64,000 bases of DNA from a bacterium (GTDB lineage Bacteria; Patescibacteria; JAEDAM01; Absconditabacterales; Absconditicoccaceae). Position numbers and translations under genes: made by a program. The stretch covers positions 14,216-78,215 of the forward strand of contig JAFTEM010000026.1 of the NCBI GenBank assembly GCA_017453665.1, given 5' to 3'. The number at the start of each line of letters is the position of its first letter. Within the stretch, counting starts at the first letter, position 1. A model generated the notes under the pieces. That model saw nothing but the letters and a program-made list of their open reading frames with translations. It ran no database searches and was not told the origin of the DNA. Shown here one piece after another: positions 11,419 to 24,327 of this stretch.

Positions 11419-12300
11419 ATGCAGTATTTTTGATTCGGCGAACATCATATTCTTGGAATTGAACATTCTGAGATTGCTAATAATAAAGAATATTCTTTAT
11501 GTTTTTCTGGTTTTCATATAAAGAGTAAAGATAAATGAATCCTTATTTATAATAAAAGGAATCGGAGAATTATTCATCTTAAAGAAATTAGTGAGGGAAT
11601 GCAGGTATGTTATTTACAAGAAAGAGGGGTGAAGAATATTCCTTTTGATGTTTCAATGCTTGTTAATGCGTTAGTGTTATTTCAAGGTTTTAACGAAGAG
11701 ACTTGAGAAAAATATCATTATTTGCCTTCTTTTTCAAAGGATGAAAAAAAATGGCAAGAAGAATTAAAAACATTTTTTTGATTAGAAGTTTCTATAAAGA
11801 AAGAAGCACAGGGAACGTTTTTGAGATGATTGGATAGTACTTTTTCTTTCCCTAAAACTGTGGAAGAATTACTAAGTTTTATTTTTGCTTTAGTTTGAAT
11901 TTATTGAAAATTTGAGGAAAAAAATAATGAAATTATGGGAATAAAAGTACATGTTCCTCTTGTTTGAGGAGTTCATATAGATGAAGAATTAGAAAAAAAA
12001 TTTCAAGAATTAGTAGAACAATATTGAATTTTTATTTCATCTCAAAGGATACAATCTTGAAAAAAGAGTATATTCCAATTCCAAAGTAATGATAGAGAGC
12101 TTCTTTCTCTTTTCATTTGATGGATAAAAAGTTATAGAGATGTATTATATACACTTGATGGGTATTTAAAAAAGCAAGATGAAATAAAAGGAGAGTTGTT
12201 AGAATATATAAAAACTGCAGAAGAATTGAAAAATTTTGATAAGGATGAAGTAATAGAAAAAATAGAAAAATATTGTATAAAATTTATTAAGTATCAGTAA
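11419..12300 (+). CDS. Hypothetical protein
   Basis: 293 residues, mostly charged, without signal peptide or membrane helix. No family recognised. LSFIFALVGIYGKFEEKNNEIMGIKVHVP and a following VHIDEELEKKFQELVEQYG segment suggest a mixed alpha/beta domain in the middle, somewhat like the LAGLIDADG homing endonuclease fold (LxGfxd...GxF and second LFxGWxxSYRD), but without a clear LAGLIDADG motif. It starts with an ATG 22 bases after the ftsW-like stop and ends 4 bases before the exonuclease start, so it is probably in the same operon. Confidence 0.6.
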
Positions 12301-12304
12301 TATA

Positions 12305-13195
12305 ATGAAAAATATCTTTTTGGTTGATGGATCTTGATTCCTATTTAGAGCACGATACGCTGTAAATGAAATTATAAATCAAGAATGACAAAATGTTAAT
12401 GTTGTTTTTGGATTCTCTCGTATGATGATGAAACTTTTTTTGGAGCATCCAGATTATTTTGTTATCGCTTGGGACTCTCCGATAAAAACGAAAAGACATG
12501 AAGAATATTCAGAATATAAAGCAAACAGGAAGAAAATGGATGATGCTTTTAAGTCTCAAATTCCACTTGTAAAAGAATTGGTTGATGAATTAGGGATCCC
12601 TAATATAACAGCTCCTTGATATGAAGCAGATGATATTATTTCAACCTTAGTTTGAAAATATAAAAACATTGAAGGGCTTTATCTTCATGTTTATACTTCT
12701 GATAAAGATTTAAAGCAATTCTTAGCTGATAATATTTTTATAAAAGATTCTTTAAAAGGACAAACAACATCATTACAAGATTTTGAAAAAGAATATGGAT
12801 TTGAGCCTCAACATATAGTTGATTATTTGGCTTTGATAGGTGATAGTGCTGATAATATTAAAGGGGTAAATGGAATTGGTCCGAAAAAAGCATTAAACTT
12901 AGTACAAACATATTGAAGTATTGAAAATATTTATGAGCATTTAGATTTACTTCCAAATGAACTAAAAGAGAAATTGGTTGCTGATAAAGATTCTGCTTAT
13001 TTTTCAAAACATTTGATAGAGCTTTTAGAGGTACCAGAACTAAAAGAGACTTCAATTGAATCTTTGAAATTTAGCATTGATTTTAATAAGCGAGAACATC
13101 TTTTATTTGAAAAATGGCAGTTTAGGTCTATTGAGAAAGTTTTTAAAGAATTAAAGAAACTTTATACTATGCCACAGCAAGTGGGATTATTTTAA
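12305..13195 (+). CDS. 5'-3' exonuclease (DNA polymerase I N-terminal domain, stand-alone)
   Basis: 296 residues, corresponding to only the 5'-nuclease part of Pol I. Motifs: FLVDGSGFLFRARYA (first metal Asp), FVIAWDSPIKTKRHEEYSEYK (Arg/Lys arch and Tyr), PGYEADDIISTLVGKY, YTSDKDLKQFL, and the helix-hairpin-helix LIGDSADNIKGVNGIGPKKAL. It removes RNA primers and flaps. No polymerase domain follows; the gene stops with TAA and the next gene is unrelated. Confidence 0.93.
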
Positions 13196-13212
13196 TTTTT
13201 TAGTTTATTATT

Positions 13213-14274
13213 ATGGGATCGTTTTGGATGATGTTACCGGTGGTGTTTTTAGTAACAGGTATGGTATTCTATGTTTTATGGAGGATATTTGCTATTTTTT
13301 CAATTTCTCCTTCTAAATGGATTTTATTACTTATTGCACTTCTGTTTAGTTGATGTGCTATGTTTACGATATGGTATTGAGGTGAGAATCTCTTTTTAAC
13401 CATTTCATGAACAGTTTTTTGTTGGTTATTTGTGCTATCTTTTTTATTATTTTTGTTCCTTGGTGTTGAACATATTATTTCTCATTGGTATAAAATAAAT
13501 CCTTGGATTGTTGTAGGGGTATTTATTTGCGTCTTATGATTGTGAAATTTCTTTTCTCTTCATACTAAGGTACTTGATCTAGAAATCCATTCTGATAAGT
13601 TGGAGAGAGATTTGAATATTTTGTTAGTGAGTGATATTCATGCTGATTATATTTTTTCAACTTATCATTTGAAAACAATAGGAAAGTTAATAGAGGAAAA
13701 ACATCCGGATATTGTTTTGATTGCTGGAGATTTATTAAATAGACCACATATGGGATATGTTGATGCTTATCGTTATTTTCGTGATCATGATTTCTGAGTT
13801 CCTATTTATGCTATAATGGGGAATCATGATGTGCTTGGATCGACAGATATTTATTCGAAGATTTCTGAGATTTCTCCAATTCATTTTTTGGATAATGAAA
13901 GCGTTATTGTTGATTGAATACAGTTGGTTTGAATTATTGATAAATCAATATGGTGAAACTGAGATTTACAGAATAATTTAGAAGCAACAAATATGGATAA
14001 AAGTTGAGAATTTTATACAATCTTTTTGACACATCAGCCTATGGCTTTGGAAAAAATAAAGGATTATCCTATAGATTTAGAAGTTGCTTGACATACGCAT
14101 CGTGGGCAATTCTATTGATTCCGTAAACTTGTAGAAGTTATGAATGATTATGGATATTGAAAGTTTGAAGAAGATTGAAAGATAGCTTTTGTTACTCAAG
14201 GAATTTGAACTTGGGGACTTCCATTTAGGTTGTGAACTCAGAGTGAGGCAGTAATGATTCATCTTAAGAAATAA
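13213..14274 (+). CDS. Membrane-bound metallophosphoesterase (YkuE/YaeI type)
   Basis: 353 residues. Four hydrophobic segments occupy about residues 1-118; the soluble catalytic domain follows. Metal-binding motifs of the calcineurin-like family appear in order: LLVSDIHAD, LIAGDLLNR, IMGNHDVLG, FLTHQPM and VAGHTHRGQ. YkuE-type enzymes act on phospholipid-linked or phosphodiester substrates such as UDP-2,3-diacylglucosamine; the actual substrate here is not readable. It starts 17 bases after the exonuclease gene. Confidence 0.88.
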
Positions 14275-14296
14275 TGATTTTATTTTTTTTGTTAAA

Positions 14297-14902
14297 ATGA
14301 AACAACTATTCTTTATTCATGGAGGAACGTTTGCAAAAAATAATGAGGAACTTTTTCACACGATGCAACAGTGGGAGGTTAATCCGTTTGAAGAGAAGAG
14401 AAGATGGAGGAATACATTAGAGAAAGAATTCCCTGAATATAAGGTTATTAAGCCAGAAATGCCTAATAAAGAAATGGCCTGTTATAAAATTTGGAAGTTG
14501 CGATTCGAAAAATATTTTCAGTATTTAGATGAAGAAAATTTTGTTTTAATAGGGCATTCATTATGAGCAATGTTTTTGCTTAAATATCTTTGAGAGAACG
14601 AGTTTCCTTTTAAGATTCATCAATTACATATTGTTTCTCCTGTATTTGATGAACAAGGATTACCTGAAGGAGATAACTATTTAGGAGATTTTGCTTATGA
14701 TGGAGAATCTTTGAGAACAATATCCACGAAAGCTGAAAAAATATGGATATGGCATTCAAAAGATGATCCAGTAGTTCCTTTTTTTCATAGTGAAAGGATT
14801 ATAAAGTATATTGATGGGGCTGAGTTTATGGTATTTGAAGATAGATGACATTTTAATCAAGCTGAGTTTCCTGAATTGGTTGAAGTTGTAAAAAAGAATT
14901 AG
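14297..14902 (+). CDS. Alpha/beta hydrolase, RBBP9/YdeN type
   Basis: 201 residues. HGGTFAKN forms the oxyanion-hole loop, IGHSLGAMFLLKYL is the nucleophile elbow (catalytic Ser; the Gly after Leu is TGA), WHSKDDPVVP carries the acid and EDRGHFN the catalytic His. Size and motif spacing match the RBBP9/YdeN serine hydrolases. Substrate unknown. It follows the metallophosphoesterase gene after 22 bases. Confidence 0.85.
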
Positions 14903-14949
14903 TATATCGTGTATTATATATAAGTATTTATGTAACATATAGAAATCTT

Positions 14950-15261
14950 ATGCAATCGTTTAAAGACTTAGCACGTAAAAATTTTTCAGAAAAATTTCAA
15001 TGAAAGCGTATGCTTTGAACACTTGCTTTAAATATTGTGAAGCAATATTTTCATATTCAAGAGCCGGTTGATAATGTCGTGAGAGAAAAAGAAATCCTTT
15101 CTTGATTTTTAAAATATGAAGTACTTTTTTTAAGAACAGATGATCAGACGTTAAAAATTGATATTTTTAAAGAAAAAGAAAAAGTGATTACTGAAATTAA
15201 TAATCACTTTTCTCAATTATGATATAAACAAAAGATTTCTGAGATTCGTTTCACTTCCTAA
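14950..15261 (+). CDS. DUF721/DciA-like small protein
   Basis: 103 residues. The C-terminal half has a strand (YEVLFLRTDDQTLKIDIF) followed by a helix with Asn (VITEINNHFSQLGYKQ) and a closing strand (ISEIRF), the order seen in DUF721 proteins such as DciA, which load the replicative helicase in many bacteria. The match is by general pattern only. Its TAA overlaps the convergent end of the giant gene by 4 bases. Confidence 0.45.
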
Positions 15262-18200
15262 TTAAACAAATTTCCAATTGAGTAGAATTCTGAGTAGTTG
15301 TAATGAACCATATTTTTCTTGTCCCAAAGTCTTGCTCTTACGGAGTCATCTCTTTGGAGCGTGTTGTTGTAATCAGCAAATTGGCAAGGGCAGGAATTAC
15401 ATACGACTGTAACTAAAGCACAATCATCTCCCTCGCAAAGATAATCAGGAAGGTCAGGACAACCATCATCATCAAGTTCACGTTTGTGGTTTGGATCTTT
15501 ACATGCAGTATCTCATGCTCTTCAAGGAATGTTAGGACAATTATCTATTGAATCTTGTATACCATCACAGTCTTCATCGTCATCAGGACATCCATTATCG
15601 TCTGGGTCGCTTTCGTGGTTTGGATCTGTACAGGCTTTATCTCATGCTTTTCATGGAACGTTAGGACAAAGGTCTTTGTTATCAGAAATTCCATCACAGT
15701 CTTCATCGTTATTTGGACATCCGTGGTCGTCTGGATCACGTTCATGATTTGGATCCGTACAAGCTTCATCTCAAGCTATTCCTGCTAATTCAGGACAAGA
15801 ATCTTCATCGTTAGGGACTCAATCACAATCTTTATCGTCTGGATCTTTACATCAGTTATCGTCAGGGTCGCGTACGTGGTCTGGATCTAGACATGCATTA
15901 TCTCATGCGTATCCTGGATTGATAGGACAGAGATCATCATCGTTAGGAACTCAATCGCAATCAATGTCATCAGGATCTTTACATCAGTTATCATTAGGGT
16001 CGCGTATGTGGCCTGGGTCTAGACAAGCTTCATTACCTGCAATTCCTGCATTGTAAGGACAGAGATCATCATCGTTAGGAACTCCATCACAATCATAATC
16101 ATCAGGATCATTTCATGTGATAATTTTACATTCATTTGAACAGATGATACCTTCTCCATTATCAGCTTTCGGATCACATTCTTCTCCAAAATCTTTTATA
16201 CCGTTTCAACATTTAGTAATACATAAATCTCAAAGATCTTTTTTACAGTTATCACACCTCTCTCATTCATCAATTTCTCAGTTTCAGCATTTAGGGTTTT
16301 CTTTGTCAAATGGTTTACAATCAATTGCACAACTACTACCTTCTTTACCATTTCTTTCTTTTCAAAGATCACATTCTTCTCCTAAATCTTTTTCAGTTAT
16401 TTCGTTTCAGCAGTAATGTTCAGGATCTGTGTTCTTACAATTAAGAGAACACATACTTCATTTTGTTCAGTTGGCACTTCCTTTATCACATTCTTCTGGT
16501 TCTTCATGAATTTCGTTTCCACATGATGCTGAACATTCTCAAACATCTTTAGAACAATTTGTACAGTTTTCTCATTCATCAATCTTTCCGTTACCGCAGA
16601 GCTTTTCTTGATCTGTATTATCTACACAGCGATCTTTTAAATCTTTAGAACAATTTGTACAGTTTTCTCATTCATCAATCTGTTCATTACCACAAGAGGT
16701 GACGTCCATACAGGTTGCTGTACATATTCAATCTGTATCATTATTTTCTTCTCCGTTATCACATTGTTCTCATGTATCAATTTCGTTATTTCAACATTTA
16801 CCTAAGCATTTGCTACCTAAATCTTCAGCACAAATATTACAATTTTCTCATTCATCAATTTTACCGTTTCAGCAGTTTATTGTTTTGACAAATTTACATT
16901 GTAAAGTACATTCACTTTCTCAGTTATATTCTCCATAGTCACATTCTTCTCACTCGTCAGGATTTCCGTTTCAACATTTTTTATCAGGACTTATGTCTCT
17001 ACAGTTTTCATCACAAAGATTATCTTTTCAATTATCACTTCAGTGGTCACATTCTTCACCATCTTCTAGGATGTGATTTCAGCAAGAACCGGTACAAAGT
17101 CCGACATCAGTTGGACAATTCATACAGTCTTCATCATCCTCAATTTTATGATTTCAGCAGTTAGGATGCTCAGAATCGTAAATTGTACAGCTTTCGGTAC
17201 ATTCTTTGTCTTTTCCGTTTTGAGTTCCATGATCACAAGCTTCTCATTCTTCTTTGATGTCGTTTCAACAGACAGTTTTTTTTGGTGTTTGACATACAGT
17301 ATTACATTCTGAAGTTCTTCAATTCCAATATCCTAAATCACATCATTCCCAAGGGCTTTCTTTTTCTTCGTTTCCACATTTTGTTAAACATTTACTTCAG
17401 AGATCTGTAGGACAGTTTAAACAATTTTCTCAGGCATCGATAATTCAGTTACCGCATTTTGATCAGAGAATCATCGTTGTACAGATAAATGAACAAGAAC
17501 TTTTACCATTATTAGGTCAGTTATCACATTTTTCTCATAGTTCTGTATCTGTGTTCCCATCTCAGCAATATGGTTTATTTGTGTCTTTTATAAGTTCACA
17601 TTTTAAATTACATTTTTTATCTTTACCATTTTGATCTCAATGATCGCAGGTTTCTCCTGTTTCTAGGATACCATTACCACAAGATCCTCTACATGCTCAA
17701 ACATCTTTTGGACAATTTTTACAATCTTCAGCTTCCTCAACGATACCATTTCAACAAGTAGCTGTACAAGCTCCGAGATCTTCTTCACAATTTAGACAAG
17801 TTTCTCAGTCATCAACTTTTCCGTTACCACATTTGATGGTGCTTTTACAGTCTGTTCAGCAGATTCCTTTACCATTTTGATGAACTCCTTCGTCACAATC
17901 TTCTCACTCATCAGGGACTCCGTTTCAACAAACAGCGTCGCTGATACATAATGCTCATAGATCATCTGCACATGTTTCACATTTTTCTCAAATATCAATA
18001 TTATCATTCGTACAAGAAGTTATCTCCTTACAGTCTTTTGAACATATTGAATTCTTGGTTCCATTACCATTTGCTCCAGTTCCTAAGTCGCAGCTTTCTC
18101 CTTCAGATTTAATACCATCTCAGCAAACAGGAATGATGAGATTTCTACATTCGCTACTACAAGTACTTCATTCAGTTCAGTTAGCATTTCCTTCATCACA

Positions 18201-21200
18201 TTCTTCTTCACCTTCTTTTTTATGATCTCAACATTTTGTTTTTGTCTTTTTACAGCTAAATGAACATTCTCAATCTTTACCGTTATTTTCTTCTCAGTTA
18301 TCACATTCTTCTCATATTTCGAGTTCTCCATTTCAGCATCTTACTAAACATTTTTTTCAAAGATCAACAGGACATGTATCACAGTTTTCTCCTACGTTGA
18401 CGACACCATTTCAGCAGTTAGGCTTTGATGCATCAAATCTTGTACACATTAATGTACATCAACCAGCTAATGTTCAGTTTTTACTTCAAGCATCACAAAT
18501 TTCATTTGCACCAGTGATTCAATCTCAGCAGTAATTCCCTGAATCGATATTTTTACAATCAAAAGAACATTTTCAATCATATCCGTTTTTTAGTCATCAG
18601 TTATCACATTGCTCTCATGGTTCAACAATATGGTTACCACAAGATCCGGTACATTTTCAAACGTCTGTTGAACAGTTGCTACAGTTTTCTGCTGCTTCTA
18701 CTACGTTGTTTCAGCATTGTGCGTTACAATTTCAAACATCTTCAGAACAACTTTTGCAATCTTCTCAGCTTTCGATGATATTATTTCAACAAATAGGCGT
18801 TGCTTCTCAATCTCAGATACAAATATCTCAGAGGTCTAATGAACAGCTTTGACAATCTTCATTTTCATCTTTTTTTCAATTTGGACAACTACCAACTTCT
18901 GCACATCCTTTGGTACAGTTCTCTCCGTAAGCGCCGTTACGTTTTTCTCAAAGGTCGCATTGTTCATCAGCTTCTCTGATTCCATTTCAACAATAAGGTG
19001 TGCTTATATTTTTACAATAGATATCACATTTTCAATCTTTACCATTATTTTCTTTTCCGTTATCGCATTGTTCTCATGATTGATCTATTTTACCATTTCA
19101 GCAGTAGATTGTTGGATTTGTTTGCTTTTTACATTCAAATGTACATTCACCGTCTCTACCGTTTAAATTTTCGTGATCACATTCTTCTCATACTTCTAAT
19201 ATCCCATTTCAACAGGTTGCTAAACATTTTCAAGCTAAATCAACGGAACAAGTTATACAGTTTTCTCCAGCATCAATAATTCCATTTCCACAGTCTGGTC
19301 TAAATGGGTTAATGGTTGTACACATAATGGAACAGTTGTTTTTACTTTTAGAGGTCCCATTAAAGATTCCATCATCACAGGCTTCATTTTCGTCTTGTGT
19401 TCAATCTCAACAATAATGTGTAGAGCTAACATTTTTACAATTTTTAGAACAGGCTCAGTCGGATCAATTAAATCATCAGTTATCACATTCTTCTCATGGT
19501 TCAAGAATGTGGTTTCCACAAGATCCTGTACATTTTCAAAGATCTGCAGAACATGAAGAACAATCTTCAGCGTCTTCTATAATATTATTTCAGCAGAATG
19601 CAGTACAAGAACCAACATCGTTAGAACAGGTTGTACAACTTTCTCCTTCTTCAATGATGCCATTTCAACATTCTCATGTCCAAGGAATTACACATGCATC
19701 TTTAGCATCTTCTGCACAGGTTTGACAGTTTTCGTATTGATCGATGGTTCCGTTAGGGCAAGATGAAATTTCTGTACAAGTAGAAGAACAGTTGCTTCCT
19801 GCTTTTCCGTTTTGTTCACCTCATAAATCACAGGCTTCACCATCTTGAACTATACCATCTCAACATTTTGCTTTAGTTACTTTTTTACAATTTTCATCAC
19901 ATTTTCAGTCTTTCCCGTTGCTTTCTTTTCCGTTATCACATTCTTCTCCATTAGTTTTTTCTGTTGTTCAGTTTCAACAATAAATGTTTGGATTTGTTTG
20001 TTTTTTACAATTAAAGGTACATTCTCAGTCTTTACCGTTATCATCTCCATTATCACATTCTTCTCAGGTTTCTACTTTATCATTTCAACAGGTATAGAGA
20101 CAGATGCTTCCTAAGTCTACAGCACAATTATCACATTTTTCTCCGTCATCAATCACACCGTTTCAGCAGTTTGGATTATCTGTTGTTTTGATAGTACATT
20201 TTTTTGTACAGATGTTTCCTGCTGTTCCGTTTTTTGACGCTCATAAATCACAACTTTCGTTTCACTCTCTAGTACCATTTCAACAATAATGTTTAGAATC
20301 AACATTCTTTCAGTTTTCAGAACATAATCAGTCATAACCGTTCTTGTCTCCATTATCACATTCTTCTCAGTCTTCTAGAATACCGTTTCCAATAGAACCT
20401 GTACATTTTCAAACATCTTCAGGACAATTTTGGCAAGTTTCAGAACTCTCTATTTTACCATTTCCACAAAATCATGTACATGGTCCGGCATCAGTAGGAC
20501 AATTTGTACATGTTTCTCCTTCTTCAAGAATTCCATTTCAACAAATTCCACCTCATGGTTTTACACAAAGATCTTGAAGGTCTCTTGGACATGTATCGCA
20601 GGTTTCTCCTTGGTCAATGATACCGTTTCAACAGTTTGGATTATTTTTTATCTCCAAGCAGTCAAATCAACATTTTCAGTTCTTACCGTTTTGAGTTCCA
20701 TAATCACATTCTTCTCAACTATCAGTTTCTTCATTACCACAAAGACTTGGACAATGATTCATATCTTTTGAACAATTTTGGCAGGTCTCTCCTAATTCTT
20801 GTTTCCCATTTCAACAAGTTGCGCTACATTCTCCTACGTCTTCAGGACAGTTCATACAAGTTTCTCAAGCATCAATTTTTCAATCTCAACAGCTTGAAAT
20901 TCATGGTTGTATACAGATATCTCAAAGGTCCATAGGACATGTGATACATGTTTCTTTATTATCTATGATACCGTTTCAGCAGTTTGGGTTGTTTTTATCA
21001 AATCTCGTACATGCAATAGTACAATCTCAGTCTTTACCGTTATTAGTACCGTTGTTAGTTCCGTTATCACAAACTTCACCTTCATCGATTTCAAAATTTC
21101 AACAAAGGCTAGGACAAGATTTTATATCGGCAGGACAGTTTTTACAGTTTTCTGCGGGTTCTTTTATTCCATTTCAACAAAAGGCGGTACATTGTCATAC

Positions 21201-23720
21201 ATCTTGAGGGCAGGAACTACAATCTTCTCAGGCATCGATGATTCCGTTTCAGCAATCTCCCTCACTTTCACAAATATCTCCGATACCGTTAGCATTAAGG
21301 TCTGCTTGGTTTGGATTACTGCGGAATGGACAATTATCTAAACTACAAATTCAAAAATGCTGATTATAAATTGTTTCATCAATGTTGTCTCAAACGATAA
21401 ATGAACAGTCTTCTTTTTCATGAAGGATGAGTCCAAGTAGATTAGGAACTCCATCTCAATCGATGTCATCATCATAGATGTCAGGAATACTGTCTTTATC
21501 AAGGTCGCAGTGAAGTCCTGAGAATATCTCATTAATATCAGCTAGTCTTAGTCCTGATTGATTTTTTGTTCAGAATGTTACAATACCTTTATTTTCAAGA
21601 CTTAAGTTTCAGTGAGTAAATTTTGTGTTCACTTTTACAACACCAAGTCTATTCCCAATAGTTAAGAATGATGCTCCATCTTGGACGTTATTTGAGGTAT
21701 AACTTTGTTGACCGTTAAGCGTAGTCGTTATGGTATCTCAATTTGTTAAACTTAATCCAAGATTTTGGAAACTTAGTTTTACTTTGTCTGAGGTATCAGG
21801 AATAATATTATAGGTTTGGTTTCAAACGATACTTGGGTCTTGGATATAAAGAGATGAAGTTGCTATTAGTTCCTGACCATTATTTAATCCGAGTTTTTGT
21901 ATTAAAATTTTTCTTCATTGTTCAGTATACGTGTGGTATGTAATGAGTTTAGAATCGAAGAATGCTGTTAAATCTCAATAATCTCGTGCAATATTTGAAA
22001 TATTGCTAGTAGAAATATTAATGAGTTTTAGTGTTGTAGAAATTTTTGATCAAATACTTTTTAGGAGAGGATTGTAATTAGGAACAAAAGTATAAAATTT
22101 TCAGTTTGTATCGAGCGCATCAGTTGTTGCAATAGCCATAAGAACATCGTTTACGTATCCTTTTACTGTGATATTATTTCTTTCTCCTTCAATGAGTTCT
22201 GTTGTAAATACTTTTCATGGTTTAAGTTTTTGTGGCTCTCAAATAGCTGTATTCTCCCATTGGAGGTAATCAAAGCTTCATTGGTATGCAGCCTGAAAGC
22301 TAGCGTTTTTCTTTGTATTATCAATGGTTGCGCTTTCTATATTAAGATTATATGATGTGTCTGTCGTTGTTCAGAAATATATTTGTGAAGAGATGATATA
22401 TTCTTTTCTTTTTTGGGTTGTGAGTTTGGCTGTGATGGTGTATGTTCATTGGCTATTATAGGTATGAGCGACTGATCTTCATTTTGCGGTTCATAAATCT
22501 CAGAAATCTCGTTCAACACTTGCAGGGGCTTCTGGTCCTACGATTTGAAATTGAACATATGTAGGGAACTTTTGATCAAGTTTTGTTATCTGAATAAAGA
22601 AAGCTGTATCATCTACTTGGTCTCAAAGCGGTGTTTTATCATCTGAACTGTATTTCTTTAGTAATCAGTAATTAATTTTTCAGTTATCATCAACGAGACC
22701 TACAGGGTTTTTTTCTCAGTCTCCATCGATATCTTCATCACAAACATCTCCTACATCGTCTCCATCTAAATCACTTTGTGCTGGGTTATAATTGTATGGA
22801 CAGTTGTCTTCGTGGTTGGAGATTCAATCACAATCATAGTCGTTATCGAATTCACATTTAGTATGGAGTGAATATACTAATTGGATTTTTTCAACAGCAT
22901 CCATTGGTGATATTGGACTAGAAAGAGCTGTTACATCATCGTCTTTAATAATTCATGCTCTGATGAGGGTATTTACTTCAGCTAATGGCCATACGTTTTT
23001 TGCGAGGGTAGAGAATGTTCTAAATCAACAGTTCTCTGGATTAAAAGTACAGTATCATAAATATGTTGTGTATTCAAGTCTTGTAGTGATTCATTCTAGT
23101 TCTTCCCCTTTTGATTGTATTAAATCAATTTGTGATTCATTAAAATATTTATGTCTGAAATCGCTTGTTTTTAGGTTATTAAACCATTCTTTTATCTCTC
23201 ACCAAGGAGCTGAATAATTGAACATTTGTCTGTCCATGAGGAGATTACTTAGTGTTTGGAAAAATTCAGCTTTACTTACATTTCGTTGTCCACAGAATTG
23301 TCCTCAGCAGCTTGAAGATCAAAGAGGATATCAGTTCATAACGTCATTTTTTCATATTTTAGCGACACAGTAATAGTAGTTTGTCCCGTTGTATGTTCAA
23401 CCAAGGTAGTTTATATCAGAGAAATATTTTCATGGGAGGTTGATAAATTGGTTCCAAAAAGATTCGTTATATATTCTTGCCATATCTTCTGTTGGAATAA
23501 CACAGTCCTGACATTCTACGGCATTTAATAGTCTTGTAAAATCATAACGGGTAAGTGTTGGTTTAAGGAGAATATTTCAAATAGGGATATTTAAGTCGTT
23601 AAGATTTTGATAAAAAACAGAGTCATAAATGTTTGAAGTTGATGTTTGTGCGAAGCTTGGGAATGAGAAAAAAAGTGCAAGTATAGGTAGAAATTTTATT
23701 AATATTTTTCGTTTTTTCAT
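15258..23720 (-). CDS. Giant secreted Cys-rich repeat protein with thrombospondin type-3 calcium repeats
   Basis: About 2820 residues. Signal peptide MKKRKILIKFLPILALFFSF with cleavage near SFAQ. An N-terminal domain of about 260 residues follows, then TSP3-like calcium loops (DNDYDCDG, DLDGDDVGD, about residues 290-330), PKD-like segments (RDFGD...HTYNSQGTYTI), a second TSP3 set (CDLDKDSIPD..DIDGDG), then from about plus position 21,330 down to 16,100 roughly fifty Cys-rich units of 25-40 residues of the type CGNGxxExxExCxxC or CDxGxxNG (DUF4215/Myxococcus Cys-rich repeat), and finally further DDDEDCDG calcium loops. No C-terminal sorting signal or membrane helix is seen; it ends SIGNLFN. 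Many repeat glycines are TGA. Probably a surface adhesin or stalk stabilised by calcium and disulfides. It has a consensus promoter at 23762-23790. Confidence 0.88.
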
Positions 23721-23761
23721 ATTTGTTTAAGGAAAATTAAACGGTATTTTATATAAGATTA

Positions 23762-23790
23762 ATTATACATTATTTTTAATGAAAAATCAA
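23762..23790 (-). promoter_or_regulatory. Sigma-70-type promoter of the giant gene
   Basis: On the minus strand, TTGATT (23785-23790) and TATAAT (23762-23767) are separated by exactly 17 bases. Transcription would start near 23755, giving a leader of about 35 bases before the ATG at 23718-23720. It also lies just after the end of the upstream FtsB-like gene, so the giant gene has its own promoter. Confidence 0.6.
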
Positions 23791-23816
23791 TTTTTAAGCC
23801 TTATTTTTTGTTGTTT

Positions 23817-24218
23817 TTATTGTGCTTTCCCTAATTTTTCGTTAATGTAATTTTTCCGTTCTTTTCGTGGAGTTGTTTGGTTTTGTACAGTTGATTCAAT
23901 GTTAGAAGGGACTTCATCAATTCCTTTAAATGCTATTACCGTCTCTCATTCTTTTAAAATATTGTTTTCGTGAGAAAGAAAAAATTTTGCATGAGAGGAA
24001 TCAAGATATCTCATTTGGTAGTTGTTAATATATTCTATTTCTTCTTGCACTTTTATGTTTTGTGCTTTTATGCTTTCTGTATTTTCAATAATAGTAATAT
24101 AATTCATATAGATTTGGATGGCCATAAGCATAAAGACAATGGAGGCAAGAAAAAGTCATCGTTTTAATAGTGTTCAATGGGCTTTTACAAATGCTTTTAT
24201 TCGTTCTCGTACAACCAT
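23817..24218 (-). CDS. FtsB/DivIC-like septum formation protein
   Basis: 133 residues: short cytoplasmic N-terminus, one membrane helix (GLFLASIVFMLMAIQIYMN), then a coiled-coil-like stretch (ENTESIKAQNIKVQEEIEYI) and a soluble part with HENNILKEGETVIAF, the order seen in FtsB/DivIC proteins that bridge FtsL and FtsQ in the divisome. Low sequence conservation makes this a topology-based call. It is divergent from mutL and followed by the giant surface-protein gene. Confidence 0.5.
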
Positions 24219-24327
24219 TTTTGCACAATAAATTGCTTGATAAAATCTTTAAACTTATTATAACATTAATAGATAGTTTTTGTTAGAAAAAAAGCAATAT
24301 AAAGTTTTATTTTTGCTGTTTACATTT

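Noticed and set aside
11419..12300. Homing endonuclease (LAGLIDADG) call for the unknown
   Set aside because: Only the general helix-strand layout is similar; the catalytic LAGLIDADG helix is not clear, so it stays hypothetical.
13213..14274. SbcD partner for the SbcC at 48966
   Set aside because: The metallophosphoesterase has four membrane segments and the YkuE motif spacing; it is not SbcD-like.
371..14902. Many short frames that look like broken pseudogenes under the standard code
   Set aside because: Reading TGA as Gly joins them into complete proteins with intact motifs; they are not decay.
16100..21330. Regular repetition that could suggest a CRISPR or satellite array
   Set aside because: Repeats vary in length and DNA sequence and keep a coding frame with conserved Cys, Gly and Asn; they encode protein repeats.
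15484..21341. Open frames on the plus strand across the Cys-rich region
   Set aside because: They are opposite-strand shadows of the giant gene; their content is only low-complexity Ser/Phe/His translation of repeat DNA.
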